Assembly: GCF_000196895.1 (NCBI RefSeq)
Contig: NC_014299.1
Location: forward strand, 1-64,000
Source: Halalkalicoccus jeotgali B3
Lineage (GTDB): Archaea > Halobacteriota > Halobacteria > Halobacteriales > Halalkalicoccaceae
Reading direction: 5' to 3'
DNA length: 64,000 bases
The notes under the pieces were generated by a model. The model was not told the origin of the DNA. It did no database searches and was given only the letters and a program-made list of their open reading frames with translations. Within the stretch, counting starts at the first letter, position 1. Every line of letters starts with the position of its first letter. A program made the position numbers and the translations under genes. Shown here in pieces: positions 53,512 to 63,175 of the stretch.

Positions 53512-53557
53512 CCTTGTGCAACATTAGATTCATTCTATCGGTTGATGTTGTACAAGG
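53512..53557. repeat. CCTTGTGCAACA palindromic element, copy D
   Basis: Arms CCTTGTGCAACA (53512-53523) and TGTTGTACAAGG (53546-53557), one mismatch. The rest of 53363-53891 is A/T-rich, with no gene seen; it separates the replication module from the GC-richer metabolic region. Confidence 0.8.
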
Positions 53558-53891
53558 TGATAATCCATCACCCTCTGGTATCGCGTAGGTACTGTTGTTC
53601 TCAGTCTTACGCGCCTCAAACTCTTGTGGCTACATGTAGTGAGTATGTGTATATTCATTTGTTGATTTATTTATGATATATTGACAAGCGTATTGAGACT
53701 AGGATACAGCCACTATGGTTAATTTCGCTACTATAGTACGCTTCCAAATCATATTGATACCAATTAACAATAGTCTGATTATGTTTACTGTCTAGTTCGG
53801 CACGCTTTACGTTGTTTCGACCCATAGTGCTCGGTCAAGATTTCAACTCTGACAGATTAGTTTGACATGTGCGACAATATACTGAATTATT

Positions 53892-56030
53892 TCACTTTGT
53901 CTCAACAGCCTCGATCAGCAGCTCGGCCACGTCGACGACCTCGATATCGTCCTCGTAGCCACCGGTCTTCCGGCCGTCTTCGTACATCGTCATGCACATC
54001 GGGCAGGCAACGACGAACTTCTCGACCCCTCCGCCGGCCGCCGTGTCCTCGAGCGCCTCCCGCAGGCGCTCCTCACTAGGTTTTGGCTCCTCGTCGAACT
54101 CCATCCAGATCCCACCCCCGCCGCCGCCACAGCAAAAGGAATCTGCGCGGTTGCGCGGCATCTCCGACAGCTCACAGCCCGTCGCCCGCACCAGCTCGCG
54201 CGGGGCCTCGTACTCGTCGTTGTACCGCCCCAGATGGCAGGGGTCGTGATACGTGACCGTGTAGTCGAGTTCGTCCCCTGAGAGCCCCAGTCGCCCCTCC
54301 CGGACGAGGTTTTCCACCGCTTGGGTCCAGTGGAGCACCTCGATCTCACCCTCGGTGTTCCACCGCTCGTCGTACTCGAAGGGCATCATCGGATCGTCGG
54401 CGAACTCCGCGAAGTCGACCTCGGGATACTCGTTCTTCATCGTGTTATAGGAGTGAGGATCGGTGCAGACGATCCGCTCGAACACACAGTCCTCGAACGT
54501 CTCGACGTGGTGGCCCGCGAGTTCGAGATAGAGGAACTCCTCGCCGACCCGCCGGACGTCGTTGCCATCGTAGCGCTCGTCGTCGAAGAGGATCCCAAAG
54601 GAGACGCCGGCTTGATCGAACAGCCTCGCGAGCGAGCGCGCGACCCGCTTGTTGCGGTCATCGAAGCTCGGGTAGTCCCCGACGTACCAGAGGTACTCGA
54701 CGCCCTCCTCGCGAGCGTCGGTGAGCTCGAACTCGAGATCGTCGGCCCAGTCGGCCCGCTTTCGCTGGGGCTCCCCAAACGTGTTGCCCTTCTGCATCAC
54801 GTTCTGGAAGACGTCCTGGACGTTCGCGTCGACGTCGCCCTGGTCGGTGAGCTGGCGGTTCATTCTGGTGAACGAGCTGAGATGCTCGATCTCGACGGGA
54901 CAGGCGTCCATGCAGGCCATGCAAGCCATACACGACTCCATGGTCTCGCTGTCGATCACCGACGCGCCGCCGTCGGCGATGATCGGCTTGTTTCCTGCTC
55001 CGGCGTCGACCTCCGCCCGATAGCCCTTGAGATCGAGAATCACGTCGCGGGGATCGAGCGGCCTGCCCGAGGCTTTCGCCGGACAGACCGCAGAACACCG
55101 CCCGCACTTGGTGCAGGCGTCTTGGTCGAGCAGTTCCTTCCAGGTGAAATCGTCGATGGACTCGGCGTTGGTCGCGTCCAGATCCGCCGGGACGTTCGGC
55201 AGGACTCTACCCGCCTTCTCGTCGCGGGCCGCGACGTTCGCAAAGGACGAGAGCATGTGAAACGGTTTCGCATAGGGGATCCAGGCGACGAAGACCAGCG
55301 CGAGGATCGAGTGGTGCCACCAGACGATGGGGTAGATCACCGCCGCACCCGCGGGGGTCAGCCCGCCCGCTTCGAGCAGCGTGGCGGTGAAGACGCCGAC
55401 GAAGCTCACGGTCTCGGCGGCGCGGGCCTCCTGGCCGACCATCCCGATTCCCTGGACGAGAAAGCCGCCGACGCCCAGTAGGAAGAGCACCCAGACGAAC
55501 GCGTCGTCCTCGATGCTCGTGTGGGGGCCAAAGAGGCGCTCGTTGCGCACGACGTATCTCCTGTACATCGCCATTCCGAGGCCGACGACGAAGAGCAGGC
55601 CGAAGGCGTCGAGGACGAGCGCGTAGGCCAGATAGAAGTCGCCCACCCAGAACGACTCGCCAGTGAGGGGACGGTAGAAGTCCATGTCGACGAAGAGGAT
55701 CGTCGTCCCGATCAGAAGCACGAGAAATCCCCACATGACGAAGGTGTGCATCAGTCCGCCGTACAGATCACGATTGAACTGCTTCTCGTTCGAGCCGACG
55801 ATCCGTACCGCATTCACGACCCGGGAGGCGAAGCCATCGAGCCGGTTGCGGGGATCGGGCTCGCCCTCGGTATAGCGCGCGAGGCGTTCGTAGACGCCGT
55901 AGATAAACACGAGGAGGGCGACGACCGAGAGGAAGTAGAACATCCCTTTTGCGAGGGGACCGATCTGCCAGAACGTCTCGCGGGTGATCTCCCCGCCGGT
56001 CTGAACGATCATTATAAGCGACTCATTCAT
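53892..56030 (-). CDS. ETF:quinone oxidoreductase-type iron-sulphur membrane protein
   Basis: A 712-aa protein. Six hydrophobic helices (~25-50, 90-112, 130-155, 175-200, 215-245, 255-275) are followed by two 4Fe-4S motifs, CTKCGRCSAVCP (~313-324) and CMACMACMDACP (~367-378). Two CCG-type domains then include YHDPCHLGRYNDEY and SFCCGGGGG, with CPMCMTMYED near the end. This is the HdrD/FadF-like plan of the membrane ETF:(mena)quinone oxidoreductase, taking electrons from ETF to menaquinone. The etfA and etfB genes directly precede it with an ATGA overlap. The gene is GC-rich and looks chromosomal. Confidence 0.85.
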   Translation of the reverse strand: MNESLIMIVQTGGEITRETFWQIGPLAKGMFYFLSVVALLVFIYGVYERLARYTEGEPDPRNRLDGFASRVVNAVRIVGSNEKQFNRDLYGGLMHTFVMWGFLVLLIGTTILFVDMDFYRPLTGESFWVGDFYLAYALVLDAFGLLFVVGLGMAMYRRYVVRNERLFGPHTSIEDDAFVWVLFLLGVGGFLVQGIGMVGQEARAAETVSFVGVFTATLLEAGGLTPAGAAVIYPIVWWHHSILALVFVAWIPYAKPFHMLSSFANVAARDEKAGRVLPNVPADLDATNAESIDDFTWKELLDQDACTKCGRCSAVCPAKASGRPLDPRDVILDLKGYRAEVDAGAGNKPIIADGGASVIDSETMESCMACMACMDACPVEIEHLSSFTRMNRQLTDQGDVDANVQDVFQNVMQKGNTFGEPQRKRADWADDLEFELTDAREEGVEYLWYVGDYPSFDDRNKRVARSLARLFDQAGVSFGILFDDERYDGNDVRRVGEEFLYLELAGHHVETFEDCVFERIVCTDPHSYNTMKNEYPEVDFAEFADDPMMPFEYDERWNTEGEIEVLHWTQAVENLVREGRLGLSGDELDYTVTYHDPCHLGRYNDEYEAPRELVRATGCELSEMPRNRADSFCCGGGGGGIWMEFDEEPKPSEERLREALEDTAAGGGVEKFVVACPMCMTMYEDGRKTGGYEDDIEVVDVAELLIEAVETK

Positions 56031-56980
56031 TCGAACTCGGCGATCAGCGCCGGAACGACGTCGAAGAGATCATCGACGATGCCGTAGTCGGCGATGTCGA
56101 AGATCGGCGCGTTCGGGTCGGTGTTGATTGCGACGATGGTCTCCGAGCCTTTCATCCCGGCGACGTGCTGGACCGCCCCGGAGATGCCGATGGCGATGTA
56201 GACCTCGGGCGTGACAGTCTTTCCCGACTGGCCGACCTGCCTGTTTTTGGGCAGCCAGCCGTTATCAACGATGGGCCGCGAGGACGACAGGGTTGCGTCT
56301 AGCGCGTCGGCCAACTCCTCGATCAGTTCGATGTTTGCCTCCTCCTCGATACCCCGCCCGACCGAGACGAGCACCTCAGCGTCGCTAATGTCGACGTCGC
56401 CCCCGCCGACCTCCTCGAAGCCGGTGACGGTCGTGTGGACCGCCGACTCGTCGATCTCGATCTCCGTTTCGCGGATTTCGGTGTCGCCGTTACCGCTCGC
56501 ACCGGGCCACTCGCCCCCGCGGATCATCACTGTGACCCGCTCGGCATCGACCTCGACGGTCGTCTCGACTTTCGAACCGTACATCTCGCGGGTCGCGACG
56601 AATCCGTCCTCGAAGGAGGCTCCCACCACGTCGGTCACCAGTGGGCGATCCAATCGGTTTGCGACCGCGGGCCCGTAATCCAGCCCGTTGACGGAGTTAG
56701 GCATGAGTACGACCGACGGATCGAGCTCAGCGGTAAGCCTCTCGACGGCCTGCACGTAGATGTCATGGTTGAACTCCGAGCCGGCGGCTACGGTATGGAC
56801 GACGTCGACGCCCTCCCTCGAGAGCGTGCGAGCGAACTCCTCGACCTGCCCGCTAATAACTGCAATGTGGAGCTCTCCGCTGAGGTCGTCGGCCAGCTCC
56901 CGACCCGCGCTGATTAGCTCGTCGCTCACATCCCGCAGTTCGCCCCGTCGGTGTTCGGCAATCGCCAGAACACTGGTCAT
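56027..56980 (-). CDS. etfA: Electron transfer flavoprotein alpha subunit
   Basis: A 317-aa protein. The FAD signature near residues ~250-275 is [20 protein letters not shown], and ~290-300 has [36 protein letters not shown] (~90-110) is the conserved N-terminal domain. Together with EtfB it carries electrons from acyl-CoA or other dehydrogenases to the membrane oxidoreductase. The start is coupled with a tiny ORF (56980-57039). Confidence 0.93.
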   Translation of the reverse strand: MTSVLAIAEHRRGELRDVSDELISAGRELADDLSGELHIAVISGQVEEFARTLSREGVDVVHTVAAGSEFNHDIYVQAVERLTAELDPSVVLMPNSVNGLDYGPAVANRLDRPLVTDVVGASFEDGFVATREMYGSKVETTVEVDAERVTVMIRGGEWPGASGNGDTEIRETEIEIDESAVHTTVTGFEEVGGGDVDISDAEVLVSVGRGIEEEANIELIEELADALDATLSSSRPIVDNGWLPKNRQVGQSGKTVTPEVYIAIGISGAVQHVAGMKGSETIVAINTDPNAPIFDIADYGIVDDLFDVVPALIAEFE

Positions 56981-57039
56981 TAGCTCTCACCGTCCGTGAA
57001 AACGCAGACCTTGTGTGCCGAGCGTACACTGGTGGTCAT
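56980..57039 (-). CDS. Possible 19-aa coupling ORF between etfB and etfA
   Basis: A 19-residue frame (begins TTSVRSAHKVC after Met) starts with an ATGA overlap on the etfB stop and ends with TAATG on the etfA start. It would keep ribosomes moving from etfB to etfA. Composition is not strongly coding, so it may be only translational coupling. Confidence 0.3.
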   Translation of the reverse strand: MTTSVRSAHKVCVFTDGES

Positions 57040-57812
57040 TGTGCGCCCACCCCCTTCTCGCGGAGGACGCCCGCAAGCTGGACGGCGGTGTCCTCGGCGC
57101 TCCCCTCGAAGACCGTCGCGTCGCTTTCGACCTCCGGCTCGTACATCTCTGTCAGCCGAAGCTTACTGTCGAGCCCGTCAAGGGCGAGGTCGGCGAGGTC
57201 CTCCACTGCGATCTCCTTGCTTTGGGCCTGTCGGATCCCTCTGAGGCTCGCGTAGCGCGGCTCATTGATCCCGGTCTGGATGGTCAGGACGGCGGGCGTC
57301 TCGACGTCGGTCAGCTCTTCGACGCCGCCTTCAAGTTCACGGTGGACGCTCGTGGTCTCGCCGTCGAACTCTAGATCGTTGACGACGGCGGCCCACGAGT
57401 AGTCGACCGCCGCGGCGAGCGAGACGCCGGTCGCGCCGAACATCGCGTCGCCGGTCTGGACGCCCGTGAGGATTAGATCGGGTTTCTCCTCAGCGACGAC
57501 TGCCCGCAGTATTTCCGTTTTGGCGGCCACGTCGAGCAACTCTTCGAGGGAGCTGTCCCAGACGCGGATCGCACGGTCGGCACCCTTCGCGAGCGCCATG
57601 CGGATCGTTTCCTCGACGCGCTCGGGGCCGATTGTCACCGTGACGACTTCGTCTGCGAGTCCCTCCTCTGTGAGCCGGACAGCCTCCTCGATGGCGTAGT
57701 CGTCCCACTCGTTCAGGTCGTACTCGAGGTACCGTTCGTCGATAGCGGTGCCGTCGATCTCGAAGTCCTCCTCGACGGTAGCTACTTCTGCTACTGTGGT
57801 GAGAATTTTCAT
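57036..57812 (-). CDS. etfB: Electron transfer flavoprotein beta subunit
   Basis: A 258-aa protein. It has LNEWDDYAIEEAVRLTEEG (~34-52), the AMP-binding region, and DLILTGVQTGDAMFGATGVS (~111-130), the family signature, plus TVLTIQTGINEPRYASLRGI near ~195-214. It is the adenine-nucleotide-binding partner of EtfA. Placed first in a three-gene operon (etfB, etfA, iron-sulphur oxidoreductase). Confidence 0.93.
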   Translation of the reverse strand: MKILTTVAEVATVEEDFEIDGTAIDERYLEYDLNEWDDYAIEEAVRLTEEGLADEVVTVTIGPERVEETIRMALAKGADRAIRVWDSSLEELLDVAAKTEILRAVVAEEKPDLILTGVQTGDAMFGATGVSLAAAVDYSWAAVVNDLEFDGETTSVHRELEGGVEELTDVETPAVLTIQTGINEPRYASLRGIRQAQSKEIAVEDLADLALDGLDSKLRLTEMYEPEVESDATVFEGSAEDTAVQLAGVLREKGVGAQ

Positions 57813-58169
57813 GGAGTGGTATCACTTGAGTACCATCCCGATTAAGTGTTTGGCAGAGATATCTCTATTTAGTTCAGTCAGTGAACAGTCATTGCACCCA
57901 AAAAATGCCGTGTCACTATCTCAGGAAGCCACTGACAAGATCACTCGAATGATGTTATGTAGCAACAGTAAAGAGACTCTTGGGAAGAGTCAAGTCAACC
58001 CCTCAGTATCGATAATGTGGCGCCGGCTCATTCAATGGCTTGACGGGATGGAAATCATCGTGATAATGGTCGCCATTCTTCCCAGACATTCTATCGGTGG
58101 GGTTCTCGCCGGAATTCACTCCAGAGTAGTTGTGGAAACCTTCATCTGCCGACGTGCTGTGCAGGACGT
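57813..58169. other. Divergent promoter region, no gene seen
   Basis: 357 bp between the divergent etf operon and the crotonase gene. A/T content is higher than in the genes. No recognised operator; short inverted words such as TTCAGTCAGTGAAC (57873-57886) occur near the etf start. Confidence 0.4.
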
Positions 58170-58949
58170 ATGGCAGTTACACTCACACAACGAGACAATC
58201 ACGAACATGTGGCGACGCTCCGTATCGACGGTAGTGAATTGAATCTCTTCGGGACAGATACCATTGCAACGATTCGAGAGAAAATCGAGGCTGTTCCGGT
58301 GAACGTGTCTGTATTAGTAATTCGTGGCACAGATGATGACGGCAAGGGAGGGTTGACAGCGGGTATCCCACTCGATAAGGTGAAAGACCTCTCGACAACG
58401 GAAGCCCGACAGATGCTGATGGGGCTTCATAGGATGATAGATGCCGTTCGGAACCTCGACGCCGTCACAGTATGTTGTTGTGGCGAGTATGCCCTTGGTG
58501 CGGGACTGGAGTTGGCGATGTCGTGTGACTTCCGGGTCGCGACCGCTGAGGCGAAACTCGGACTTCCTGAAATCAACATCGGACTCGTTACGGGGATTCA
58601 AGGTAACCTTCTCGTCCGACTTGTGGGCCTGCAGAAAGCAAAGGAACTCGTTTACACTGGCAAGGTAATATCGGGAACAGAAGCTGAGAACATCGGGCTA
58701 ATCAACGTAGCCGTCTCACCCGGCAACTACGAGGCCAGCATCGACGCACTCGTGGGGCGATTGGCCGAAAAGAGCCCCTTAATCATACAGATGCAGACAC
58801 GGGTGTTCCGGGGATTACGCTCAAACGGTATCGAGTCCGGCATCGACGCTAGCCTTGAAACCATAGCGGCCTGTTTCGATACTCACGACCAGACGGAGGC
58901 GATGGACGCCTTCCTTGAATCACGCGACCCGTCTTTCGTGGGCCAATGA
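58170..58949 (+). CDS. Enoyl-CoA hydratase/isomerase (crotonase) family protein
   Basis: A 259-aa protein. The oxyanion-hole and core motifs are LGAGLELAMSCDFRVATAEA (~109-128), KLGLPEINIGLVTGIQGN (~129-146), then VGLQKAKELVYTGKVISGTE (~152-171). The first catalytic Glu position is PEI (E134); the second Glu of classical hydratases, usually in the G-G-T/S-x-R loop, is not evident (GIQGN), so it may be an isomerase, hydrolase or related crotonase. It is downstream of the divergent etf promoter and may feed ETF in acyl-CoA breakdown. Confidence 0.8.
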   Translation: MAVTLTQRDNHEHVATLRIDGSELNLFGTDTIATIREKIEAVPVNVSVLVIRGTDDDGKGGLTAGIPLDKVKDLSTTEARQMLMGLHRMIDAVRNLDAVTVCCCGEYALGAGLELAMSCDFRVATAEAKLGLPEINIGLVTGIQGNLLVRLVGLQKAKELVYTGKVISGTEAENIGLINVAVSPGNYEASIDALVGRLAEKSPLIIQMQTRVFRGLRSNGIESGIDASLETIAACFDTHDQTEAMDAFLESRDPSFVGQ

Positions 58950-58952
58950 ATT

Positions 58953-59546
58953 TCAGAACTCCCGAGTCAGTTCCATTCGGTTGACGCTAGTGTAGTAGGG
59001 GCCGCCGAGGCGCCCGACAGTATCGAGGTGATCCATCTCCACCTTACCGTTGACGAGCACCTCATCGTCGATATGGAATGTCTCGACTTCACCGAAAAAC
59101 ACCGCTCGATCGTGGATATCTAGTGACTCAATGTTCGTGCATTCCAAACTGATGAGTGCGTCGGCGACTCGCGGCGGCGTTACGTGCGTTGAGTCAGCGC
59201 GCTCGAGTCTCGCGAAGTCGAACTCGCTTTCATCGGCGGGTAGTTCGGCAGACGTCTGGTCCATCTGTTCGGCGAGTCGTTCGGTTACTACGTTGACAAC
59301 GAATTCGCCGGTATTGGCAACGTTCCATGCGGTATCTTTCGGCTTTCCTCCTTGCTTAACTTTTGAACTGAACATCACGACAGGGTAATCAGAACTGATG
59401 TAGTTGTAGCAACTAAACGGCGCGAGATTATCGACCCCGTCGGCACTCGTTGTACTAATCCACCCGATGGGTCGAGGTGTGACTGCAGATTTGATGATGC
59501 GGCTGCTCACCTGTGTATCAATATCGCTAACTCGAAACTCCTTCAT
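58953..59546 (-). CDS. Flavin reductase-like FMN-binding protein
   Basis: A 197-aa split-barrel protein. The motif TPRPIGWISTTSADGVDNLAP (shown from TPRP at residue ~23) and SYPVVMFSSK-like DYPVVMFSSKVKQGGKPKDT (~53-72) are typical of the flavin reductase family; NTGEFVVNVVTERLAEQMDQ (~79-98) follows. It may supply reduced flavin for the LLM-type monooxygenase at 62175. The start at 59546 is set by a TATA-like ACTATTTATCC 27 bp upstream. It is convergent with the crotonase gene. Confidence 0.82.
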   Translation of the reverse strand: MKEFRVSDIDTQVSSRIIKSAVTPRPIGWISTTSADGVDNLAPFSCYNYISSDYPVVMFSSKVKQGGKPKDTAWNVANTGEFVVNVVTERLAEQMDQTSAELPADESEFDFARLERADSTHVTPPRVADALISLECTNIESLDIHDRAVFFGEVETFHIDDEVLVNGKVEMDHLDTVGRLGGPYYTSVNRMELTREF

Positions 59547-59677
59547 TACTATTAATTCTCTCGCATCCGAGGATAAATAGTTTGAGAGTTCGGTCATGAC
59601 AGGCCGCTCAGTGGTGTTAGAACCGGTGCGGACGTTTACGTCAAAGTATAGTCAAGTTTCTCGCCGGCTTTTTCCTC

Positions 59678-59857
59678 ATGGGTGGGCTCTACGGATTCAT
59701 CATTTCGGAACAGCCCGTCAACCGGGGAATAGAATCGGTCTCGATAAGTATCCTGATAATGATTAATATGCTGCAAGAATCGCAGTCGTATCTCTCCAAA
59801 CTACGTCAAACGGCAGCCTCTCGTGCCCCAAATGACATCGAAGCATCTGTGCACTAA
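59678..59857 (+). pseudogene. Decayed membrane-protein fragment
   Basis: A 59-residue frame begins GGLYGFIISEQPVNRGIESV after Met and contains VSISILIMINMLQESQ. The upstream codons VKFLAGFF continue the frame without a start. It looks like the 3' end of a truncated membrane-protein gene. Nothing else is seen in 59547-60099. Confidence 0.3.
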
Positions 59858-60099
59858 TAACAAAGTTCTGATAATACGGGCGTTCACGCGTCTTAGCGTC
59901 GATGAGCAGTTCCGAGATGAACAGCCCGATGTCGAGTGCTGAACCACGCTGCCAACGGAAACCAAATCACATCACGGTCTTGGACGACCCGCCGCTCGGT
60001 CACGGTAGCGCGCTTCGCGAGGGGATGGTAAGCGTTGGGATATGTCGTCACTCGGCGGCCGTCAGCGAGCCCAGCTACAACTAATAGGAGTGCCTTCGT

Positions 60100-60322
60100 T
60101 TAGACGGAGACCTTGTACCGGTAGTTAGTGGCACTCCAGAGCCATGAGACGACGGGATGTTTCTCCACTGAAAGTGCAGTTTCGATACCACTGGGAACGA
60201 TCATAGTGTCGTAGTCCTCCAGCGATTTGGACACTACGGTCGTCTCGGAGGTGAGCTCACCCGTCGCAGTCACTTGGGGGGCGATCATACATATCCCACT
60301 CAACCTCATTGCGGAAGTCCAT
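60100..60322 (-). pseudogene. DJ-1/PfpI-family gene remnant
   Basis: The first frame gives MDFRNEVEWD, then a frameshift near 60293 leads to ICMIAPQVTATGELTSETTV and LEDYDTMIVPSGIETALS, the class I glutamine-amidotransferase-like fold. It stops after YRYKVSV, just before the place of the nucleophile elbow (usually C-T/A-G). The N-terminal frame and the catalytic end are thus broken or lost. Confidence 0.6.
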
Positions 60323-60409
60323 CGTTCCGGCGCGTGAGGATGGAATCATATGCGCTGACGAAATTGAGTGCCGTGAGACCGTCGTAGACGGCTAAAGCTA
60401 TTCACATCG

Positions 60410-61186
60410 CTATCGCACCTGAAACGGTGGGAAACAATCGAGGAGCAGTCCCAGTTGTTCTGTTTCGTCGGCCGCAGCAGTGCTCGGCTTCACGAAAGAA
60501 CCCTCAGCGAGGAACGCCGCAAACGACTTACGGGCGTCGTGGACAGCATGAATGTTCGGATGACACAGCAACAACGACCCGCCCTCAGCCGTTTCGGCCA
60601 TCCGTTCGGTGACTGCTGGACCGGCGTTGCCCCGCTCAAACAGTTGAAGGTCGTAGGGAGACTCCGGCTGGAGGAACGATATTGAGGTATCAACATCTGA
60701 CGGTTCGGTGCCGACAATCCACTCGATTCCGTGTTCCTCGGCCGCTTGGACCGTTCCCCGACTACACCGCATGAAAGGGACGTGAAACCCCGCTGGCTGA
60801 ACGCCAAGCCTCGAATCGAAGCAGCTGATGATGGCGGTAAGTTCCGCGTTGGCTGTTTCGTAGGGCGTCTCCATGTAAGAGGTGTGTCGGTAGCCGTGGA
60901 CGACGACTTCGTTGCCCGTATTGACGAGTCGCCGAATCCCATCACGAACGGTCTTGTCTGTTTCAAGGTGACTTGCAGGTATGGAGACGCCGGCCGAGAC
61001 CCCGGCTTTCACCAGAGCATCGACGAGCCAGTCGATTCCGTCTTCGAAGATGTCGTAGGCGACGTGTTCGATGCGCGTTTTGAGACTCGTCTCAGAATCA
61101 AGGTTCCGGACGAACTTGAGATACGGGCTGAGCGCTCGTCGTTTCTGTTCGTGAACAACCGTCGGGTTATCGATTGGTAGTGTCAA
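60410..61186 (-). CDS. Polysaccharide deacetylase-like protein (NodB fold)
   Basis: A 258-aa protein. EVVVHGYRHTSYMETPYETA (~93-112) contains H-x-x-H metal-binding residues, and GFHVPFMRCSRGTVQAAEEH (~133-152) is the NodB motif 3. The first catalytic D-D motif is not evident; the N-terminus reads FEDGIDWLVDALVKAGVSAG, so one metal ligand may be altered. SLLLCHPNIHA near ~213 is the last motif. It is the last gene of a minus-strand operon of four. It may remove acyl groups from an amide or sugar substrate rather than chitin. Confidence 0.75.
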   Translation of the reverse strand: MTLPIDNPTVVHEQKRRALSPYLKFVRNLDSETSLKTRIEHVAYDIFEDGIDWLVDALVKAGVSAGVSIPASHLETDKTVRDGIRRLVNTGNEVVVHGYRHTSYMETPYETANAELTAIISCFDSRLGVQPAGFHVPFMRCSRGTVQAAEEHGIEWIVGTEPSDVDTSISFLQPESPYDLQLFERGNAGPAVTERMAETAEGGSLLLCHPNIHAVHDARKSFAAFLAEGSFVKPSTAAADETEQLGLLLDCFPPFQVR

Positions 61187-62133
61187 TGGGATCGTATCTC
61201 GGAGAAATCGACGCTGCTGAACTCTACATTGAGATCGTCGGCGAACGCCTCGGCATACTCAATGTAGCGGCGAGCGGTCTCAATGTTGGCGATGTCTATC
61301 ATATCGCCCTCGTATCGGACGGCGCTTTTTCCCTCGTTTTCGGCCTCCAGCAGTGTCTCCATCGCCCCAACCCAATACTCAATGGTCTCGGTGTCGGGCA
61401 GGAAGATTTCGTTGGCGTGTTCGACGTGAGAAGGATGGATGACGAGGTAACCGGTGTAGCCCATCTCCTGTGAGAATTGCATGTCCTTTCGAAGCCCTTC
61501 AATGTCGTCTACGTCGATGTACGTGCCTGCAAGTGGGAACTCAATTTCGGCAGCGCGGGCGTCCATCAACGCCTGCTCGCGAAGGTGTAGCGTCTCCAGT
61601 CCCTCCCGGCCGGGACCGGTCCACTCGAAGCCGAGCGCGCGGTTGGTGTCGGTACCTTTCACCGCGCCACAACCGATAGTACCGACCCGGTCGGCGGCTT
61701 CACAGAGGTCGTATACTTGTCGCATCGCTTGGGCGGTTTCGATGCTGACAGTCAGTTCGATACCGCCGACCGGCAGACCCTCTCGGCGTTCAATGTGGGT
61801 CAGTACCGTGTCGAGCCGTTCGATATCGTTCGGTTCCTGAACCTTCGGGACGGTAACCGCCTCTAGTTGTTCACAGGCGATGGCCTCAAAGTCGTGTTCG
61901 GCAAACCCCTTACTGGCGTTTGGATGGGCGTTAACACGGACGTGGACGCGTTGGCCCTTGGCGTGGAGCTTCGGAAGGTATTTAGCGACGGTCTTACGGG
62001 CAGCTTCCTTCTCGTCGGGTGGGACCGAATCCTCTAGGTCGAGGATAATGACGTCAGCGTCGTTTTCATGGGCGTTTGCGACCCAACTCTCACGATTTCC
62101 TGGGATGAACAGTACAGAGCGAGCGGGTTCCAT
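61183..62133 (-). CDS. HpcH/HpaI aldolase - CitE-like lyase
   Basis: A 316-aa protein. It starts with RSVLFIPGNRESWVANAHEN and DVIILDLEDSVPPDEKEAAR (~29-48), which are typical of CitE-type C-C lyases. VHVRVNAHPN (~62-71), VTVPKVQEPNDIERLD (~92-107) and VSIETAQAMRQVY (~127-139), with the catalytic Arg and Glu residues, are visible. It likely cleaves or forms a malyl- or citramalyl-CoA-type substrate. The stop overlaps the deacetylase start by 4 bp, so they are translationally coupled. Confidence 0.85.
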   Translation of the reverse strand: MEPARSVLFIPGNRESWVANAHENDADVIILDLEDSVPPDEKEAARKTVAKYLPKLHAKGQRVHVRVNAHPNASKGFAEHDFEAIACEQLEAVTVPKVQEPNDIERLDTVLTHIERREGLPVGGIELTVSIETAQAMRQVYDLCEAADRVGTIGCGAVKGTDTNRALGFEWTGPGREGLETLHLREQALMDARAAEIEFPLAGTYIDVDDIEGLRKDMQFSQEMGYTGYLVIHPSHVEHANEIFLPDTETIEYWVGAMETLLEAENEGKSAVRYEGDMIDIANIETARRYIEYAEAFADDLNVEFSSVDFSEIRSH

Positions 62134-62174
62134 GTATCAAACTCGTCGAAGGAGTGCTTATACCTTGCCCCGAA

Positions 62175-63173
62175 TCATAGCTCGGCAACGCGCGGGCCGA
62201 CCTCGCTACCAAGGAGTTCGATAGCATCGAGTGCGCGTTCGTGATCCATTCCGGGCCACTGAACACGAGCAATGAGGTGGTTGACATTAAGCGTCTCGCT
62301 GAGGAATTCGAGTTCGCCGGCCACCTTCTCGGGCGTACCGATGAGATACCGACCTTCGCTAACTCGCTCGAAGCGCTCGCGACGGCTCAATTCCTCTGCG
62401 TCGTCATCGATGATGCCCCATTCCGAGAGGGAGTCGAATTTATCGAGGATGTACGGCGCGGCGATATCAATTGCCTCCTCGGTCGTCTCGGCGACATACA
62501 CGTCGCGGCGAATCGGTCGACACGTTGGCTCTTCGGTCAGCTCACGTTCGTAGAGCCCAACCGCCTTCTTCAGTTTTGAGACGGGCGAGACTGGGTCAAT
62601 GAGCCACGCGTCACCGATTTCGGCCGCTCGCTTGACAGCTGCGGGTGCCGACCCCCCGAGCCATATCGGCGGTCTCGATTCTTGAATCGGTTGGGGACGG
62701 GTTGTCACGTTCTCGAAGACGTAGTAGTCGCCATCGTAAGAGACGTTGTTCTTACTCCACAGTGCCCGGATAATTTCGATGCCTTCAGTAATTCGCCCGG
62801 CGCGTTCGGCCTTGTCGACGCCGACAGTGTCGAACTCGGCATCGCGATAGCCGGCGGCCGCACCGAAAACGACGTTACCATTGGAGATCACGTCCAGCGT
62901 GGCAATTCGCTCGGCTACCAGTGCAGGGTTGTGCAGCGGCAGCAGGCAGACGCTCGTGCCAATATTCATTTCGTTACCAAGTTCGCCAGCCATGCGGGCG
63001 AGCGTCTGGAAGTTATCGAAGTAGATGTCGTCGGTGAAGTGGTGTTCGCCAACGAACAATCCCTTGAAACCGCTGGCCTCGGCGATTCGAGCCTGTTCGA
63101 GCAACTCGGCGAAACACGTCTTGGGGTCGCGGTCGGCGGGATGTTGGGTGAGTCCCATTAGGCTGAGTTCCAT
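62175..63173 (-). CDS. LLM-class flavin-dependent oxidoreductase (luciferase-like)
   Basis: A 332-aa TIM-barrel protein. It begins MELSLMGLTQHPADRDPK and has LFVGEHHFTDDIYFDNFQTL (~39-58), the active-site EHH motif, then IGTSVCLLPLHNPALVAERI (~71-90) and GAAAGYRDAEF (~105-115). Such enzymes use reduced FMN or F420. The flavin reductase at 58953 could provide FMNH2. It begins 2 bp before the next gene's stop. Confidence 0.88.
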   Translation of the reverse strand: MELSLMGLTQHPADRDPKTCFAELLEQARIAEASGFKGLFVGEHHFTDDIYFDNFQTLARMAGELGNEMNIGTSVCLLPLHNPALVAERIATLDVISNGNVVFGAAAGYRDAEFDTVGVDKAERAGRITEGIEIIRALWSKNNVSYDGDYYVFENVTTRPQPIQESRPPIWLGGSAPAAVKRAAEIGDAWLIDPVSPVSKLKKAVGLYERELTEEPTCRPIRRDVYVAETTEEAIDIAAPYILDKFDSLSEWGIIDDDAEELSRRERFERVSEGRYLIGTPEKVAGELEFLSETLNVNHLIARVQWPGMDHERALDAIELLGSEVGPRVAEL

Positions 63174-63175
63174 GC

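Noticed and set aside
54321-55481. 386-aa plus frame opposite the iron-sulphur protein
   Set aside because: Antisense shadow of a GC-rich gene with conserved motifs on the minus strand.
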